In this document: one piece after another, positions 16,791-26,032 of the stretch | Layout: the number at the start of each line of letters is the position of its first letter | Numbering within the stretch: the first letter of the stretch is position 1 | From: Methylomicrobium sp035916875 | Lineage (GTDB): Bacteria; Pseudomonadota; Gammaproteobacteria; Methylococcales; Methylomonadaceae | Assembly (NCBI RefSeq): GCF_035916875.1 | Contig: NZ_JAXUHN010000084.1 | Span: 1 to 64,000, forward strand | Reading direction: 5' to 3' | DNA: 64,000 nucleotides | The notes under the pieces: model-generated | Databases searched by the model: none | What the model saw: the letters and a program-made list of their open reading frames with translations, nothing else | What the model was told of the DNA's origin: nothing | Made by a program: the position numbers and the translations under genes

Positions 16791-18602
16791 TTAGTCGCCG
16801 TCCAGAAAACAGCGTAACTGCTCAGATCTCGACGGATGCCGCAACTTTCTAAGCGCCTTGGCTTCGATCTGGCGTATTCTTTCGCGTGTCACATCAAACT
16901 GCTTGCCGACTTCTTCCAGCGTATGATCGGTATTCATATTGATACCGAAGCGCATCCTGAGCACCTTCGCTTCGCGCGCAGTCAACCCCGCCAGCACATT
17001 TTGCGTTGATTCACGTAAGCCCGCAATTGTAGCAGATTCTACCGGCGATAGCACCCTTGAATCTTCGATAAAATCGCCCAGGTGCGAATCCTCGTCGTCT
17101 CCGATCGGCGTTTCCATCGAAATCGGCTCCTTCGCGATTTTCAATACCTTGCGCACTTTGTCTTCCGGCATTTCCATCCGCACAGCCAATTCTTCCGGTG
17201 TCGCCTCGCGTCCCAGTTCTTGCAAAATCTGCCGTGAAATGCGGTTCAGCTTGTTGATCGTTTCGATCATATGCACCGGAATCCGGATTGTCCGCGCCTG
17301 ATCCGCGATCGAGCGGGTAATCGCCTGACGAATCCACCAGGTCGCATAGGTCGAAAACTTGTAACCGCGACGGTATTCGAATTTATCGACCGCCTTCATC
17401 AGCCCGATATTGCCCTCCTGAATCAGATCGAGAAATTGCAGGCCGCGGTTCGTGTATTTTTTTGCAATCGAAATAACCAGACGCAGATTCGCCTCAATCA
17501 TTTCTTTCTTTGCACGCCGCGATTTGGCCTCGCCGATCGACATGCGCCGGTTGATGTCTTTCAGGCCGTTGATCGTCAATCCGAATTTCGCCTCGATCTC
17601 ACCCAGGGTTTTGATCGCCTTGCGCAGGTCTTTTTCATAAGGCTTCAAGGCCTCGGCGTATTTGCTCCCGTCCACCAAGCTGCGGTTCAGCCAAGCCGGA
17701 TTACTTTCGTCTTCGGTAAACAGAGCGATAAATTCCGGACGCGGCATTTTTGCATGTTTCGTGCAGATTTCCAGAATTATCCTTTCCTGGTCACGGACGC
17801 TTGCAACACCGTCGGGAATGATGCCCGACATTTTTTTCAGATATTGCGGCGTCCATTTGAATTCCATGAACAAGTCTGCCAACACAGCGAACGCCTTTTC
17901 GGTTTCCGCGCTCGCATAGCCATACTTTTTGCAGGCGTCTGTGGCGACCTGCAATTGTACTCTGAGCTTATCAACCTTTTCGTTGACTTCTTCGAGATTC
18001 AGGCCTTTTAATTCTTCGTCGGCGGCGCCGGCTTCTTCGACGTCATCCGCTCCGGCCTGTACCACGGCCAAATCGTCGGCCTCGCTGTAGTCGGCGAAAC
18101 CGGTGATCAGATCGTTCAAGCGAATGCCGCCCTCTTCAAACGAAATCGAATCATAGGATTGCAGAAAGTCATCAACTACGACACAGGACCGCGCCAAAGC
18201 CTTAACCAATTGCTGCTGGCCTTCTTCGATTCGCTTCGCAATTTTCAATTCGTCCGCGCGCGTCAACAGTTCGACCGAGCCCATTTCGCGCATATACATG
18301 CGCACGGGGTCGGTCGTCCGCCCAAATTCGCTGTCGACCGACGCGAGCGCAGCGACCTCTTCAGCATCTTCGTCATCAGAGGTGACAGCAGCCGCATCGG
18401 TAATCAATGAGTCTTCGTCAGGCGCAACCTCATAGACCTGGATACCCATATCATTGATCATGCCGATGAAATCATCAATTTGTTCAGGATCGACAATATC
18501 ACTCGGCAAGTGGTCATTAATCTCGGCATAAGTCAGGAAGCCCTGAATTTTGCCTTTGGCAATCAATTGTTTAATCTGAGACTGTTGCTGTTCTTGATTC
18601 AT
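16791..18602 (-). CDS. rpoD: RNA polymerase primary sigma factor RpoD (sigma-70)
   Basis: This is the housekeeping sigma factor. The 603-residue protein has region 1.1 (about 1-80), region 1.2 (TDPVRMYMREMGSVELLTRADE), the gammaproteobacterial non-conserved insert (about 130-370), and region 2 with NLRLVISIAKKYTNRGLQFLDLIQEGNIGLMKAVDKFEYRRGYKFSTYATWWIRQAI, which reads the -10 box. It ends with region 3 and a region 4.2 helix-turn-helix (LEEVGKQFDVTRERIRQIEAKALRKL) that reads the -35 box. It is the last protein gene of rpsU-yqeY-dnaG-rpoD, 78 bases after dnaG, with room for a separate promoter. Confidence 0.98.
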   Translation of the reverse strand: MNQEQQQSQIKQLIAKGKIQGFLTYAEINDHLPSDIVDPEQIDDFIGMINDMGIQVYEVAPDEDSLITDAAAVTSDDEDAEEVAALASVDSEFGRTTDPVRMYMREMGSVELLTRADELKIAKRIEEGQQQLVKALARSCVVVDDFLQSYDSISFEEGGIRLNDLITGFADYSEADDLAVVQAGADDVEEAGAADEELKGLNLEEVNEKVDKLRVQLQVATDACKKYGYASAETEKAFAVLADLFMEFKWTPQYLKKMSGIIPDGVASVRDQERIILEICTKHAKMPRPEFIALFTEDESNPAWLNRSLVDGSKYAEALKPYEKDLRKAIKTLGEIEAKFGLTINGLKDINRRMSIGEAKSRRAKKEMIEANLRLVISIAKKYTNRGLQFLDLIQEGNIGLMKAVDKFEYRRGYKFSTYATWWIRQAITRSIADQARTIRIPVHMIETINKLNRISRQILQELGREATPEELAVRMEMPEDKVRKVLKIAKEPISMETPIGDDEDSHLGDFIEDSRVLSPVESATIAGLRESTQNVLAGLTAREAKVLRMRFGINMNTDHTLEEVGKQFDVTRERIRQIEAKALRKLRHPSRSEQLRCFLDGD

Positions 18603-18680
18603 TATTCACTCACCGGATATGCAATTCAGCAGAACCACACGTAACTCGTGATTCTACTATATAAACTTATAGCTTGGCAT

Positions 18681-20411
18681 CTACTTTTTGAGAGCAGATA
18701 TAATGGCATATAGCCTTCGCAGAGATTCTTTTTCATCGGGAGTCAACACTTTTTTGGACAAAAGCCGCTCCAACTCGTTTTCCGCAGACTGTATACGTAA
18801 TTTAACAAGAGCGTCACAGAAAACCGTTTCCACATCCTCGTCAGAAACTTGTAAATCCAAAAACGCCAGCGCCTTGACCGACTTTTCATCGGCCGAGTCG
18901 CGGTAAGATTCGAGCAACACTGCGGAATTGGCGGGCTTTAGCGCCAATAGGGTCTGTACGATATGCCTAAACAATTCGACACCAGGAAATGTCAGCGTAT
19001 TCCAGTCGATTTCCTGCAATTCAGGGCACATTGCCAATTCAGGATTTTGCACCAATAATGCAATCGCCATCCTCGCGGAAGTTATTCTGCCCTTGGCACG
19101 CGGACTGATGATACTTCGACTAATTGTAGACTCATTCTGCAAAACATCCAGATGACTCGCCTCGGACAAGGTCTTGAGCCTGGCAAGCATCATGTCCCGA
19201 AAAATGCCCGCGGGCAACTTTTCGAGATAGGGCCTAACCTTGCCGAACAGCTGCGCGCGTGCCTCGATACTGGTCAGCTGTAAGTCTTTAGAGGCCTCTG
19301 CAAAAAAATAATCGGACAAGACATCGGCTTCCCGCATCCGCGCCCCAAACCGTTCAACACCCTCCTTGCGCACCAGCGAATCGGGATCCTCATCCTGCGG
19401 CAACAGCATGATGCGCACCTGCCGCCCATCGCGAAGACAAGGAAATACCGCATCCATCGCCCGCCAGGCCGCTTCCCTTCCCGCCCTGTCGCCGTCAAAG
19501 CAAAATACCAGTTCCGCCGAAAAACGGAACAATAACTCGACATGCGCCTGCGAGGCCGCGGTACCCAAAGCGGCTACGGCATTATCGATGCCGAATTCGG
19601 CCAACGCAATCACATCCATGTAACCTTCGACAAACAATATCCGCGCCGGTTTGCTGTTTTTTTTCAGCAATTCATAAAGTCCGTAAACTTCCCGGCCTTT
19701 ATGAAATAGGGGCGTTTCCGGAGAATTCAAATATTTCGGTGTAGAATCGTCCAGCACTCGCCCGCCGAAACCGACAATTCGGCCGCGCTTGTCGCGAATC
19801 GGAAACATGATCCGGCCGCGGAACCGGTCATATACATGCCCCGTTTCATTCTTGATCGACAACCCCGTATCGAGCAATGCCTGTTTGTTAAATTGCCCGG
19901 ACAAGGCTTGCCACGCATCGGGCGCATAACCCAGCCGATAATCGCGCATCACCTGCTCGCCAACGCCGCGAGCACGCAAATAATCGCGCGCAACGGCGCC
20001 TTCTTTTGCGTGCAATTGCTCGGTGAAAAACGCAGTCACCTTCTCCATCAGTTGGTAAAGAGTATTCAGATCGTCTTTTTTTTGCGGCGAACTTCGCTCT
20101 GAAACCGACTCCCGCGGTATATCCACGCCGACAAAGGCGGCCAAATCTTCAACCGCTTCGACAAAGTCGAGCCGATTGAATTCCATCAGAAAAGTAATTG
20201 CGTTGCCGCTGGCGCCGCAACCGAAGCAGTAATAAAACTGTTTGTCACGATTGACCGAAAAACTCGGTGTCTTTTCAGTATGAAAGGGACAACGGGCGAC
20301 AAAATTCGCCCCTGTTTTTTTGAGAGGAAGGTGCGCATCGATAAGATCGACGATATCAACCCGCACCAGTAGGTCATCAATGAACTGACGAGGTATGTGT
20401 CCCTCGGACAT
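18681..20411 (-). CDS. dnaG: DNA primase
   Basis: DnaG lays RNA primers for lagging-strand synthesis. The 576-residue protein has the N-terminal CHC2 zinc domain (CPFHTEKTPSFSVNRDKQFYYCFGCGASGN, about residues 40-70). A catalytic core follows with the TOPRIM motifs FVEGYMDVIAL (about 263-275) and FCFDGDRAGREAAWRAMD (about 305-322). The C-terminal part (about 430-576) binds DnaB helicase and is the least conserved. It sits in the classic macromolecular-synthesis operon, 26 bases after yqeY plus its own leader. Confidence 0.97.
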   Translation of the reverse strand: MSEGHIPRQFIDDLLVRVDIVDLIDAHLPLKKTGANFVARCPFHTEKTPSFSVNRDKQFYYCFGCGASGNAITFLMEFNRLDFVEAVEDLAAFVGVDIPRESVSERSSPQKKDDLNTLYQLMEKVTAFFTEQLHAKEGAVARDYLRARGVGEQVMRDYRLGYAPDAWQALSGQFNKQALLDTGLSIKNETGHVYDRFRGRIMFPIRDKRGRIVGFGGRVLDDSTPKYLNSPETPLFHKGREVYGLYELLKKNSKPARILFVEGYMDVIALAEFGIDNAVAALGTAASQAHVELLFRFSAELVFCFDGDRAGREAAWRAMDAVFPCLRDGRQVRIMLLPQDEDPDSLVRKEGVERFGARMREADVLSDYFFAEASKDLQLTSIEARAQLFGKVRPYLEKLPAGIFRDMMLARLKTLSEASHLDVLQNESTISRSIISPRAKGRITSARMAIALLVQNPELAMCPELQEIDWNTLTFPGVELFRHIVQTLLALKPANSAVLLESYRDSADEKSVKALAFLDLQVSDEDVETVFCDALVKLRIQSAENELERLLSKKVLTPDEKESLRRLYAIISALKK

Positions 20412-20437
20412 AAATTAAAAAGCGTTGAACGAGAGGA

Positions 20438-20887
20438 TTAGCCTCCCAAACCAGCCTTGATTTTTTGGCTGACCACCGCCATATCGGCGCGCCCCTGCAT
20501 TTTCGACTTCAATAGAGCCATTACCTTGCCCATATCCTTGACCGATGCAGCGCCGGACTTTGCGATTGCTTCCTGAACCAAGCCGTCGACCTCGGCATCG
20601 CTCAGCGCCGCAGGCAGGAATTCCTGAATGATTTTGATTTCCGCCCCTTCCGCATCCGCCAGGTCGTTGCGACCGGCATCGGAATATTGCTTGATCGATT
20701 CGCGCCGCTGCTTCAACATCTTGTCCAGCACCTGAATGGTCCGGTCGTTATCGAGCGTAATGCGCTCATCAACTTCAACCTGCTTGACCGCGGCAAGAAT
20801 CAAACGGATCACGCCTAGCTTGAATTTGTCGCCGCCTTTCATGGCGGCTTTCATTTCTTCCTTGATTCGATCCGTCAATAAATCCAT
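20438..20887 (-). CDS. yqeY: GatB/YqeY-domain protein
   Basis: YqeY resembles the C-terminal tRNA-binding domain of the GatB subunit of the amidotransferase, but its own role is not settled. The approximately 149-residue protein is wholly helical: LLTDRIKEEMKAAMKGGDKFKLGVIRLILAAVKQ, then IQVLDKMLKQRRESIKQYSDAGR and the C-terminal VKDMGKVMALLKSKMQGRADMAVVSQKIKAGL. Two adjacent ATG codons (20890 and 20887) could start it. It lies 14 bases after rpsU and 26 bases before dnaG in the usual gammaproteobacterial order. Confidence 0.94.
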   Translation of the reverse strand: MDLLTDRIKEEMKAAMKGGDKFKLGVIRLILAAVKQVEVDERITLDNDRTIQVLDKMLKQRRESIKQYSDAGRNDLADAEGAEIKIIQEFLPAALSDAEVDGLVQEAIAKSGAASVKDMGKVMALLKSKMQGRADMAVVSQKIKAGLGG

Positions 20888-20901
20888 CATCCGAACCAAA
20901 A

Positions 20902-21135
20902 TTAAAGGGCAGGACGGCCGCGGCGCAGATTTTTCAACGCATAACGCTCGCGCGCCAGTTTTTTCAGGTGACGTTTGACAGCCGCAGCACCTTTGCGTTT
21001 ACGTTCCGTGGTCGGTTTTTCATAAAACTCGCGGCGACGGACTTCGGCCAATACACCGGCTTTTTCACAAGCGCGTTTAAAGCGGCGAATGGCGATATCG
21101 AAAGGTTCGTTTTCTTTAATTTTGACTGACGGCAT
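20902..21135 (-). CDS. rpsU: 30S ribosomal protein S21
   Basis: S21 is a small, very basic protein needed for initiation on the 30S subunit. The 77-residue product begins MPSVKIKENEPFDIAIRRFKRACEKAGVL and carries the EVRRREFYEKPTTERKRKGAAAVKRHLKKLARE segment typical of the family. It is slightly longer than the E. coli form. It is the first gene of rpsU-yqeY-dnaG-rpoD and is driven by the strong promoter just upstream. Confidence 0.97.
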   Translation of the reverse strand: MPSVKIKENEPFDIAIRRFKRACEKAGVLAEVRRREFYEKPTTERKRKGAAAVKRHLKKLARERYALKNLRRGRPAL

Positions 21136-21212
21136 TATACGTTTCCAAATTTCCAGTTGTGTTAATATTTAAAAAACATGGGCGTTAGCACACCCGCTCT
21201 AGTAAACTCCTA

Positions 21213-21241
21213 ATTATACCTTTCTTTTGATCAATTTTCAA
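21213..21241 (-). promoter_or_regulatory. Sigma-70 promoter of the rpsU operon
   Basis: On the minus strand TTGAAA (21241-21236) and TATAAT (21218-21213) are spaced by exactly 17 bases. Transcription should start near 21206 and give a leader of about 70 bases before rpsU. The -35 box lies just ahead of the tsaD start codon at 21248 on the other strand, so the two divergent genes share very little space. Confidence 0.75.
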
Positions 21242-21247
21242 AACTCG

Positions 21248-22303
21248 ATGATCGTTTTAGGCATAGAAACCTCCTGCGATGAGACCGGCGTCGCACTTTA
21301 TGATTCCGAACGCGGCCTGTTATCCGATCTCTTGCACAGCCAGATCGACCTGCACCGCGACTACGGCGGCGTGGTGCCGGAGCTTGCCTCGCGCGATCAC
21401 ATCCGGAAACTGGCCCCGATGATCCGGCAGGCGATCAGGGACAGCGGATTGACTCAAAACGACATCGACGGCATCGCTTATACCGCGGGCCCAGGCCTAA
21501 TCGGAGCGCTCTTGGTCGGCGCCGCGACCGCGCGCGGCTTGGCCTGGGCCTGGCGGATTCCGGCGGTCGCGGTGCATCACATGGAAGGCCATTTGCTCGC
21601 ACCGATGTTGGAACCGGAACCGCCCAAGTTTCCTTTCGTCGCATTGCTCATTTCCGGCGGCCATACGCAATTGGTAGAAGTCGAAGACATAGGACGCTAC
21701 CGAATTCTGGGCGAATCGCTCGATGACGCGGCCGGCGAGGCATTCGACAAGACCGCCAAGATGCTCGGCTTGAGCTACCCCGGCGGCCCCAAGTTGTCCG
21801 CCCTGGCCGAATGCGGCCACGCCCATTTTAACTTTCCACGTCCGATGACCGACCGCCCCGGACTGGATTTCAGCTTTAGCGGCCTCAAAACCTTTGCCCT
21901 GAATACCTTACAGGCGAGTGAACGCAGCGAACAAAACAAGGCCGACATCGCTCTTGCTTTTCAGCAAGCCGTGGCCGACACCCTTACGATTAAATGCCGG
22001 CGCGCATTGCAACAAACCGGACTTAAAACACTAGTGGTCGCCGGCGGCGTCAGCGCCAACACCCAAATTCGCTCCTCGCTTCGCGCGATGGCCGCCGGGG
22101 AGAAAGCGGCAATCTATTTTCCAAGGCCAGAATTCTGCACCGACAACGGCGCGATGATCGCCTATGCCGGCTGTCAGCGCTTATTAGCCGGACAACAAGA
22201 ACCGCTTGCTATCATGGCCAAACCGCGCTGGCCGATCAGCGAATTGACGGCTGCCGGATCACATACCGCGCACTCTCAAATCACGCCCGCCGCATCTGAA
22301 TAA
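21248..22303 (+). CDS. tsaD: tRNA threonylcarbamoyltransferase TsaD
   Basis: TsaD transfers the threonylcarbamoyl group to A37 of tRNA, working with TsaB and the ATPase TsaE (3512 here). The 351-residue protein begins MIVLGIETSCDETGVALYD, an ASKHA nucleotide-binding fold; HHMEGHLLAP holds the metal-binding histidines, and VAGGVSANTQIRSSL is the C-terminal phosphate-binding segment. The ATG at 21248 matches the family start; an in-frame TTG at 21227 is unlikely to be used. Its last 28 bases overlap the convergent apaH gene. Divergence from rpsU is classical for gammaproteobacteria. Confidence 0.97.
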   Translation: MIVLGIETSCDETGVALYDSERGLLSDLLHSQIDLHRDYGGVVPELASRDHIRKLAPMIRQAIRDSGLTQNDIDGIAYTAGPGLIGALLVGAATARGLAWAWRIPAVAVHHMEGHLLAPMLEPEPPKFPFVALLISGGHTQLVEVEDIGRYRILGESLDDAAGEAFDKTAKMLGLSYPGGPKLSALAECGHAHFNFPRPMTDRPGLDFSFSGLKTFALNTLQASERSEQNKADIALAFQQAVADTLTIKCRRALQQTGLKTLVVAGGVSANTQIRSSLRAMAAGEKAAIYFPRPEFCTDNGAMIAYAGCQRLLAGQQEPLAIMAKPRWPISELTAAGSHTAHSQITPAASE

Positions 22304-23124
22304 GCCTTACCGGGACGCCGGTAGCCGGGGCATATAATGCTGGTTCTTTCGACAGGATCGCCTAGGCGTAGCGCGGTCAATTGACCTCCCCACAGGCAAC
22401 CGGTATCGATCGCATAGCAATTGTGGCCTTCATAATAGCCAAGCTGCGACCAATGCCCAAAAACAATCCGTAAATCGGCATTCTTGCGCTGTGGCGCGGC
22501 AAACCACGGCAGCAAGTGCGGAGGCTGCGAGCCGGGCGGACCGTCATGGGCGAAATCGAGGCGTCCGTCCGCATCCAGATATCGCATCCGCGTGAAGCAA
22601 TTGATGATGAAGCGCAACAGCGGCACGCCTTCCAAATCGCCTGACCAGAGATCCGGCTGATTGCCGTACATCTGCCCCAAAAACTGCCGATAATCTCCGC
22701 TCTGCAAGGCCCGTTCGGCCAGTTCCGCCATCGCGCCTGCCTCCTCCAGATCCCATTGCGGCGGCAGACCCGCATGCAGAAGGCAGAACTCATTGTTCGT
22801 ATGAAACAACGGACGAAACCTGAGCCAATCGATCAGTTCATCCCCATCCGGCGCATCCAGCACAGCCTGAAAAGTATCCTTTTTATGCACGATGCCCGAG
22901 GCATACGCCGCGAGCAAATGCAGATCATGATTGCCGAGCACGGTTACCGCCGCATTCCCGAGTCCTTTCACGAAACGCAGCACGTCCAGCGATTTCGGTC
23001 CGCGGTTGACCAGATCTCCCGCAAACCATAGCAGGTCTGTTTCCGGATCGAATACGATCGCATCGAGCAGTTTCAACAGGTCGTCGTAACAGCCTTGCAC
23101 ATCGCCGATTGCATAGATCGCCAT
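22276..23124 (-). CDS. apaH: Bis(5'-nucleosyl)-tetraphosphatase (symmetrical) ApaH
   Basis: ApaH splits Ap4A and related dinucleotides into two ADP and also removes Np4 caps from RNA. The 282-residue protein begins MAIYAIGDVQGCYDDLLKLLD, with the metallophosphatase motifs GDxxG, WFAGDLVNRGPKSLDVL (GDxVxRG) and VLGNHDLHLLA (GNHD). The start at 23124 is set by this motif; the open frame upstream is only the shadow of apaG. It follows apaG by 8 bases, the usual pair. Its 3' end overlaps tsaD. Confidence 0.96.
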   Translation of the reverse strand: MAIYAIGDVQGCYDDLLKLLDAIVFDPETDLLWFAGDLVNRGPKSLDVLRFVKGLGNAAVTVLGNHDLHLLAAYASGIVHKKDTFQAVLDAPDGDELIDWLRFRPLFHTNNEFCLLHAGLPPQWDLEEAGAMAELAERALQSGDYRQFLGQMYGNQPDLWSGDLEGVPLLRFIINCFTRMRYLDADGRLDFAHDGPPGSQPPHLLPWFAAPQRKNADLRIVFGHWSQLGYYEGHNCYAIDTGCLWGGQLTALRLGDPVERTSIICPGYRRPGKAYSDAAGVI

Positions 23125-23132
23125 CGGCTTAC

Positions 23133-23510
23133 TTAATGCAAGGTTCGCGGAATCGACAAGGTAAAACGCGGAATCATCGCATTGAATTGATCCCCCTCGT
23201 CTGTACGCATCGTGTATTCGCCTTGCATCGTGCCGACTGGCGTTTCGATCATCGCGCCGCTGGTATAGCGGAACGACTCGCCCGGTTTCAGATACGGCTG
23301 CTCGCCGATCACGCCGTCGCCGCGGACTTCCTGGATCTTGCCGTTCGCGTCGGTAATCAGCCAATGCCGGGTCATCAGCTTGGCAGGCGCCGACCCGACA
23401 TTCGTGATCGTAATCGTATAGGCAAACACATAGCGTCCTTCCGCCGGCACGGATTGCGCCTCGATATAATGCGGAGTCGCTTCAACAAGAATTTTATTTT
23501 TTTCGCTCAT
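23133..23510 (-). CDS. apaG: ApaG protein (Co2+/Mg2+ efflux-associated)
   Basis: ApaG is a small immunoglobulin-like (fibronectin type III) domain protein linked genetically to cobalt and magnesium sensitivity and located next to apaH. The 125-residue product shows YVFAYTITITNVGSAPAKLMTRHWLITDANGKIQEVRGDGVIGEQPYLKPGESFRYTSGAMIETPVGTMQGEY, the whole family signature. It is cytoplasmic. It forms a two-gene operon with apaH and diverges from mpl across a 190-base gap. Confidence 0.95.
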   Translation of the reverse strand: MSEKNKILVEATPHYIEAQSVPAEGRYVFAYTITITNVGSAPAKLMTRHWLITDANGKIQEVRGDGVIGEQPYLKPGESFRYTSGAMIETPVGTMQGEYTMRTDEGDQFNAMIPRFTLSIPRTLH

Positions 23511-23701
23511 GTTCGGATTATCATTGGAATTATCGCCGGCAAGTCGGTTTCGATAGGGAATTGTGGTTATTTCATCTTAACTTGACCGCTAACGCAAGCA
23601 TTCGGACGACAAAGAAGTCAGCGCGGTTTTACCAATCCACCCTCTCTACAGTATCATAAGCAGTCTTAACCCCTCGGCAAAACAGAGATCAGGAAATAAC
23701 C

Positions 23702-25057
23702 TTGCACATTCACATACTCGGCATTTGCGGCACTTTCATGGGCGGACTGGCGGTGATCGCTCGGCAAATGGGCCATCAGGTCACCGGTTCCGACCAAAAC
23801 GTGTATCCACCGATGAGCACGCAACTCGAATCCCAGGGCATCGTCTTGATGGAAGGCTACCGGGGCGAAAATCTCGACCCGAAACCGGACCTGGTCATCA
23901 TCGGCAATGCCCTCTCGCGCGGCAATCCGGAAGTCGAGGCGGTGCTGAATCAAGGCCTGAATTATGTTTCCGGTCCCGAGTGGCTCGCGAAACATGTGCT
24001 GCAGGACCGCTGGGTGCTCGGCGTCGCCGGCACGCACGGCAAAACGACCACATCCAGCATGTTGAGCTGGATACTCGAACATCAGGACTTCAAACCCGGT
24101 TTCCTGATCGGCGGCATTCCGCTCAATTTCGACGTGTCGGCACGTCTCGGCGGGTCGTCTTTTTTTGTGGTCGAAGCCGACGAATACGATTCGGCGTTTT
24201 TCGACAAGCGTTCGAAATTCGTGCATTACCGGCCGCGCACTGCGATTTTGAACAATTTGGAATATGATCATGCCGATATTTTTCCGGATCTCGACGCCAT
24301 CAAGAAACAATTTCATCATCTGGTTAGAACCATTCCGGGCCAGGGATTAATTATCACTCCCGAAAATGAGCACAATATCCGCGATGTGCTGAACATGGGT
24401 TGTTGGACACCCGTTGCAGAAACCTCGATCAACGGCGCATCGGCATGGAACGCGGAATTGCACAAGGCCGACGGCAGTCGCTTCTCGGTGACCCACAATG
24501 ACATCGTGCAAGGCGAAGTCGATTGGGCGCTGACCGGCGAACACAATGTCTCGAACGCGCTGGCCGCGATTGCCGCCGCGCACCATGTCGGCATCCTGCC
24601 CAAGGACGCGATCGCCGCGCTGACTCAATTCCGGAACGTCAAACGGCGCATGGAAGTGCTCGCGAAACTGAACAGCGTGACGATTTACGACGATTTCGCA
24701 CATCATCCGACCGCGATCGCCACGACCTTGGACGGCCTGCGCAAGCAAGTCGGCTCCGAACGCATCATCGCGATCATCGAACCGCGCTCGAACACAATGC
24801 GGCTCGGCGTGCATACCGAAACCTTGGCCAAATCATTGAACCAGGCTGATCAGGCGATCATCTATCAACCTAAAGAACTGCGCTGGGACTTGAGCCAGCT
24901 CAAACAATATGAGGCAAATATCGAAATTTGCGAGACCCTCGAGCAAATCATCGACAAACTGAAGCACGAAGCGCGCATGGGCGGCCATTTCGTGCTGATG
25001 AGCAACGGTAGTTTCGGCGGTATTTACACGAAGCTGCTTGCGGAACTGAGCCAATAA
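23702..25057 (+). CDS. mpl: UDP-N-acetylmuramate:L-Ala-gamma-D-Glu-meso-DAP ligase Mpl
   Basis: Mpl re-attaches recovered murein tripeptide to UDP-MurNAc in peptidoglycan recycling. The 451-residue protein starts HIHILGICGTFMGGLAVIARQMGHQVTGSDQNVYPPMSTQLE, then the ATP loop GVAGTHGKTTTSSMLSW, EADEYDSAFFDKRSKFVHYRPRTAILNNLEYDHADIFPD, and the C-terminal FAHHPTAIATTLDGLR and EPRSNTMRLG. The start is a TTG at 23702: it is exactly where the family begins, and no in-frame ATG lies before the first motif. A TCAGGAAA ribosome-site-like stretch precedes it. This recycling gene implies DAP-type, Gram-negative peptidoglycan. Confidence 0.96.
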   Translation: MHIHILGICGTFMGGLAVIARQMGHQVTGSDQNVYPPMSTQLESQGIVLMEGYRGENLDPKPDLVIIGNALSRGNPEVEAVLNQGLNYVSGPEWLAKHVLQDRWVLGVAGTHGKTTTSSMLSWILEHQDFKPGFLIGGIPLNFDVSARLGGSSFFVVEADEYDSAFFDKRSKFVHYRPRTAILNNLEYDHADIFPDLDAIKKQFHHLVRTIPGQGLIITPENEHNIRDVLNMGCWTPVAETSINGASAWNAELHKADGSRFSVTHNDIVQGEVDWALTGEHNVSNALAAIAAAHHVGILPKDAIAALTQFRNVKRRMEVLAKLNSVTIYDDFAHHPTAIATTLDGLRKQVGSERIIAIIEPRSNTMRLGVHTETLAKSLNQADQAIIYQPKELRWDLSQLKQYEANIEICETLEQIIDKLKHEARMGGHFVLMSNGSFGGIYTKLLAELSQ

Positions 25058-25108
25058 ACATTCGCTTCGTTTCAAACCTTGCATAATATACAAAGCTTTC
25101 CCACAATC

Positions 25109-26032
25109 ATGAAACCGATACGAATCGCAACACGCAAAAGCCCGCTGGCGCTGTGGCAGGCTAATCATGTCGCTACACTGCTGGAACAATTCTTTCCTGA
25201 CATCAAAACCGAACTGGTGCAAATGACCACCAAAGGCGACAGGATTCTGGATGCGCCTCTCGCCAAGGTCGGCGGCAAGGGCTTATTCGTGAAGGAACTC
25301 GAGCAAGGCATGCTCGAAGGCGAAGCCGACATCGCAGTGCATTCGATGAAGGATGTGCCGGTTGAATTTCCGGAAGGGCTGCATTTGGCGGCCATTCTAA
25401 AACGCGAAGACCCGACCGACGCCTTTGTATCGAACCGTTTCAGCCGTCTCGACGATTTGCCGGCAAACGCCAGAATCGGTACCTCTAGCCTGCGCCGGCA
25501 ATGCCAGATAAAACAGCGCTTTCCCGATGCCGAAATCCTGCAGCTCCGAGGTAACGTAAACACCCGGCTCGCCAAGCTCGATGCCGGCGACTTTGACGCC
25601 ATCATCCTGGCCTCGGCCGGCCTGATTCGCTTGGGAATGGCAGACCGGATCAAGGAATGCCTCGACCCCAGCCTCAGCCTGCCGGCAATCGGCCAGGGCG
25701 CAATCGGCATCGAATGCCGCAGTGACGACAATGAAATCAATGCTTTGCTTAGCGCCTTGCACGATGCCGACACCGCGCTCTGCGTCAGAGCCGAACGCGC
25801 TATGAACGCCCGTCTGCAAGGAGGCTGCCAGGTGCCGATAGCCGGATTCGCCGAAAAACACGGCGAACGCCTGTTCATGCGCGGTCTGGTCGGCGCGCCG
25901 GACGGCTCGTTGACTTACCGCAGCGAAAACTGGGATGCATTGGATCAGGCAGAAAACCTGGGTAAAAAAATCGCCGAGGACCTGCTCGCGCAAGGCGCTG
26001 ATCAAATTCTGACGGAGCTGTATCAGAAATGA
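25109..26032 (+). CDS. hemC: Porphobilinogen deaminase
   Basis: HemC joins four porphobilinogens into hydroxymethylbilane. The 307-residue protein begins MKPIRIATRKSPLALWQANHV. It has GGKGLFVKELEQGMLEGEADIAVHSMKDVP, GTSSLRRQCQIKQRFPDAEILQLRGNVNTRLAKLD (substrate-binding arginines) and the dipyrromethane attachment cysteine in LQGGCQVPIAGFAE. The ATG at 25109 is preferred over 25079 because it matches the family start. It is first in hemC-hemD-hemX-hemY and overlaps hemD by 4 bases (ATGA). Confidence 0.97.
   Translation: MKPIRIATRKSPLALWQANHVATLLEQFFPDIKTELVQMTTKGDRILDAPLAKVGGKGLFVKELEQGMLEGEADIAVHSMKDVPVEFPEGLHLAAILKREDPTDAFVSNRFSRLDDLPANARIGTSSLRRQCQIKQRFPDAEILQLRGNVNTRLAKLDAGDFDAIILASAGLIRLGMADRIKECLDPSLSLPAIGQGAIGIECRSDDNEINALLSALHDADTALCVRAERAMNARLQGGCQVPIAGFAEKHGERLFMRGLVGAPDGSLTYRSENWDALDQAENLGKKIAEDLLAQGADQILTELYQK

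Noticed and set aside
23125..23364. Upstream extension of apaH
   Set aside because: The extra 80 residues are arginine-rich shadow of apaG in another frame; ApaH begins at MAIYAIGDVQG.
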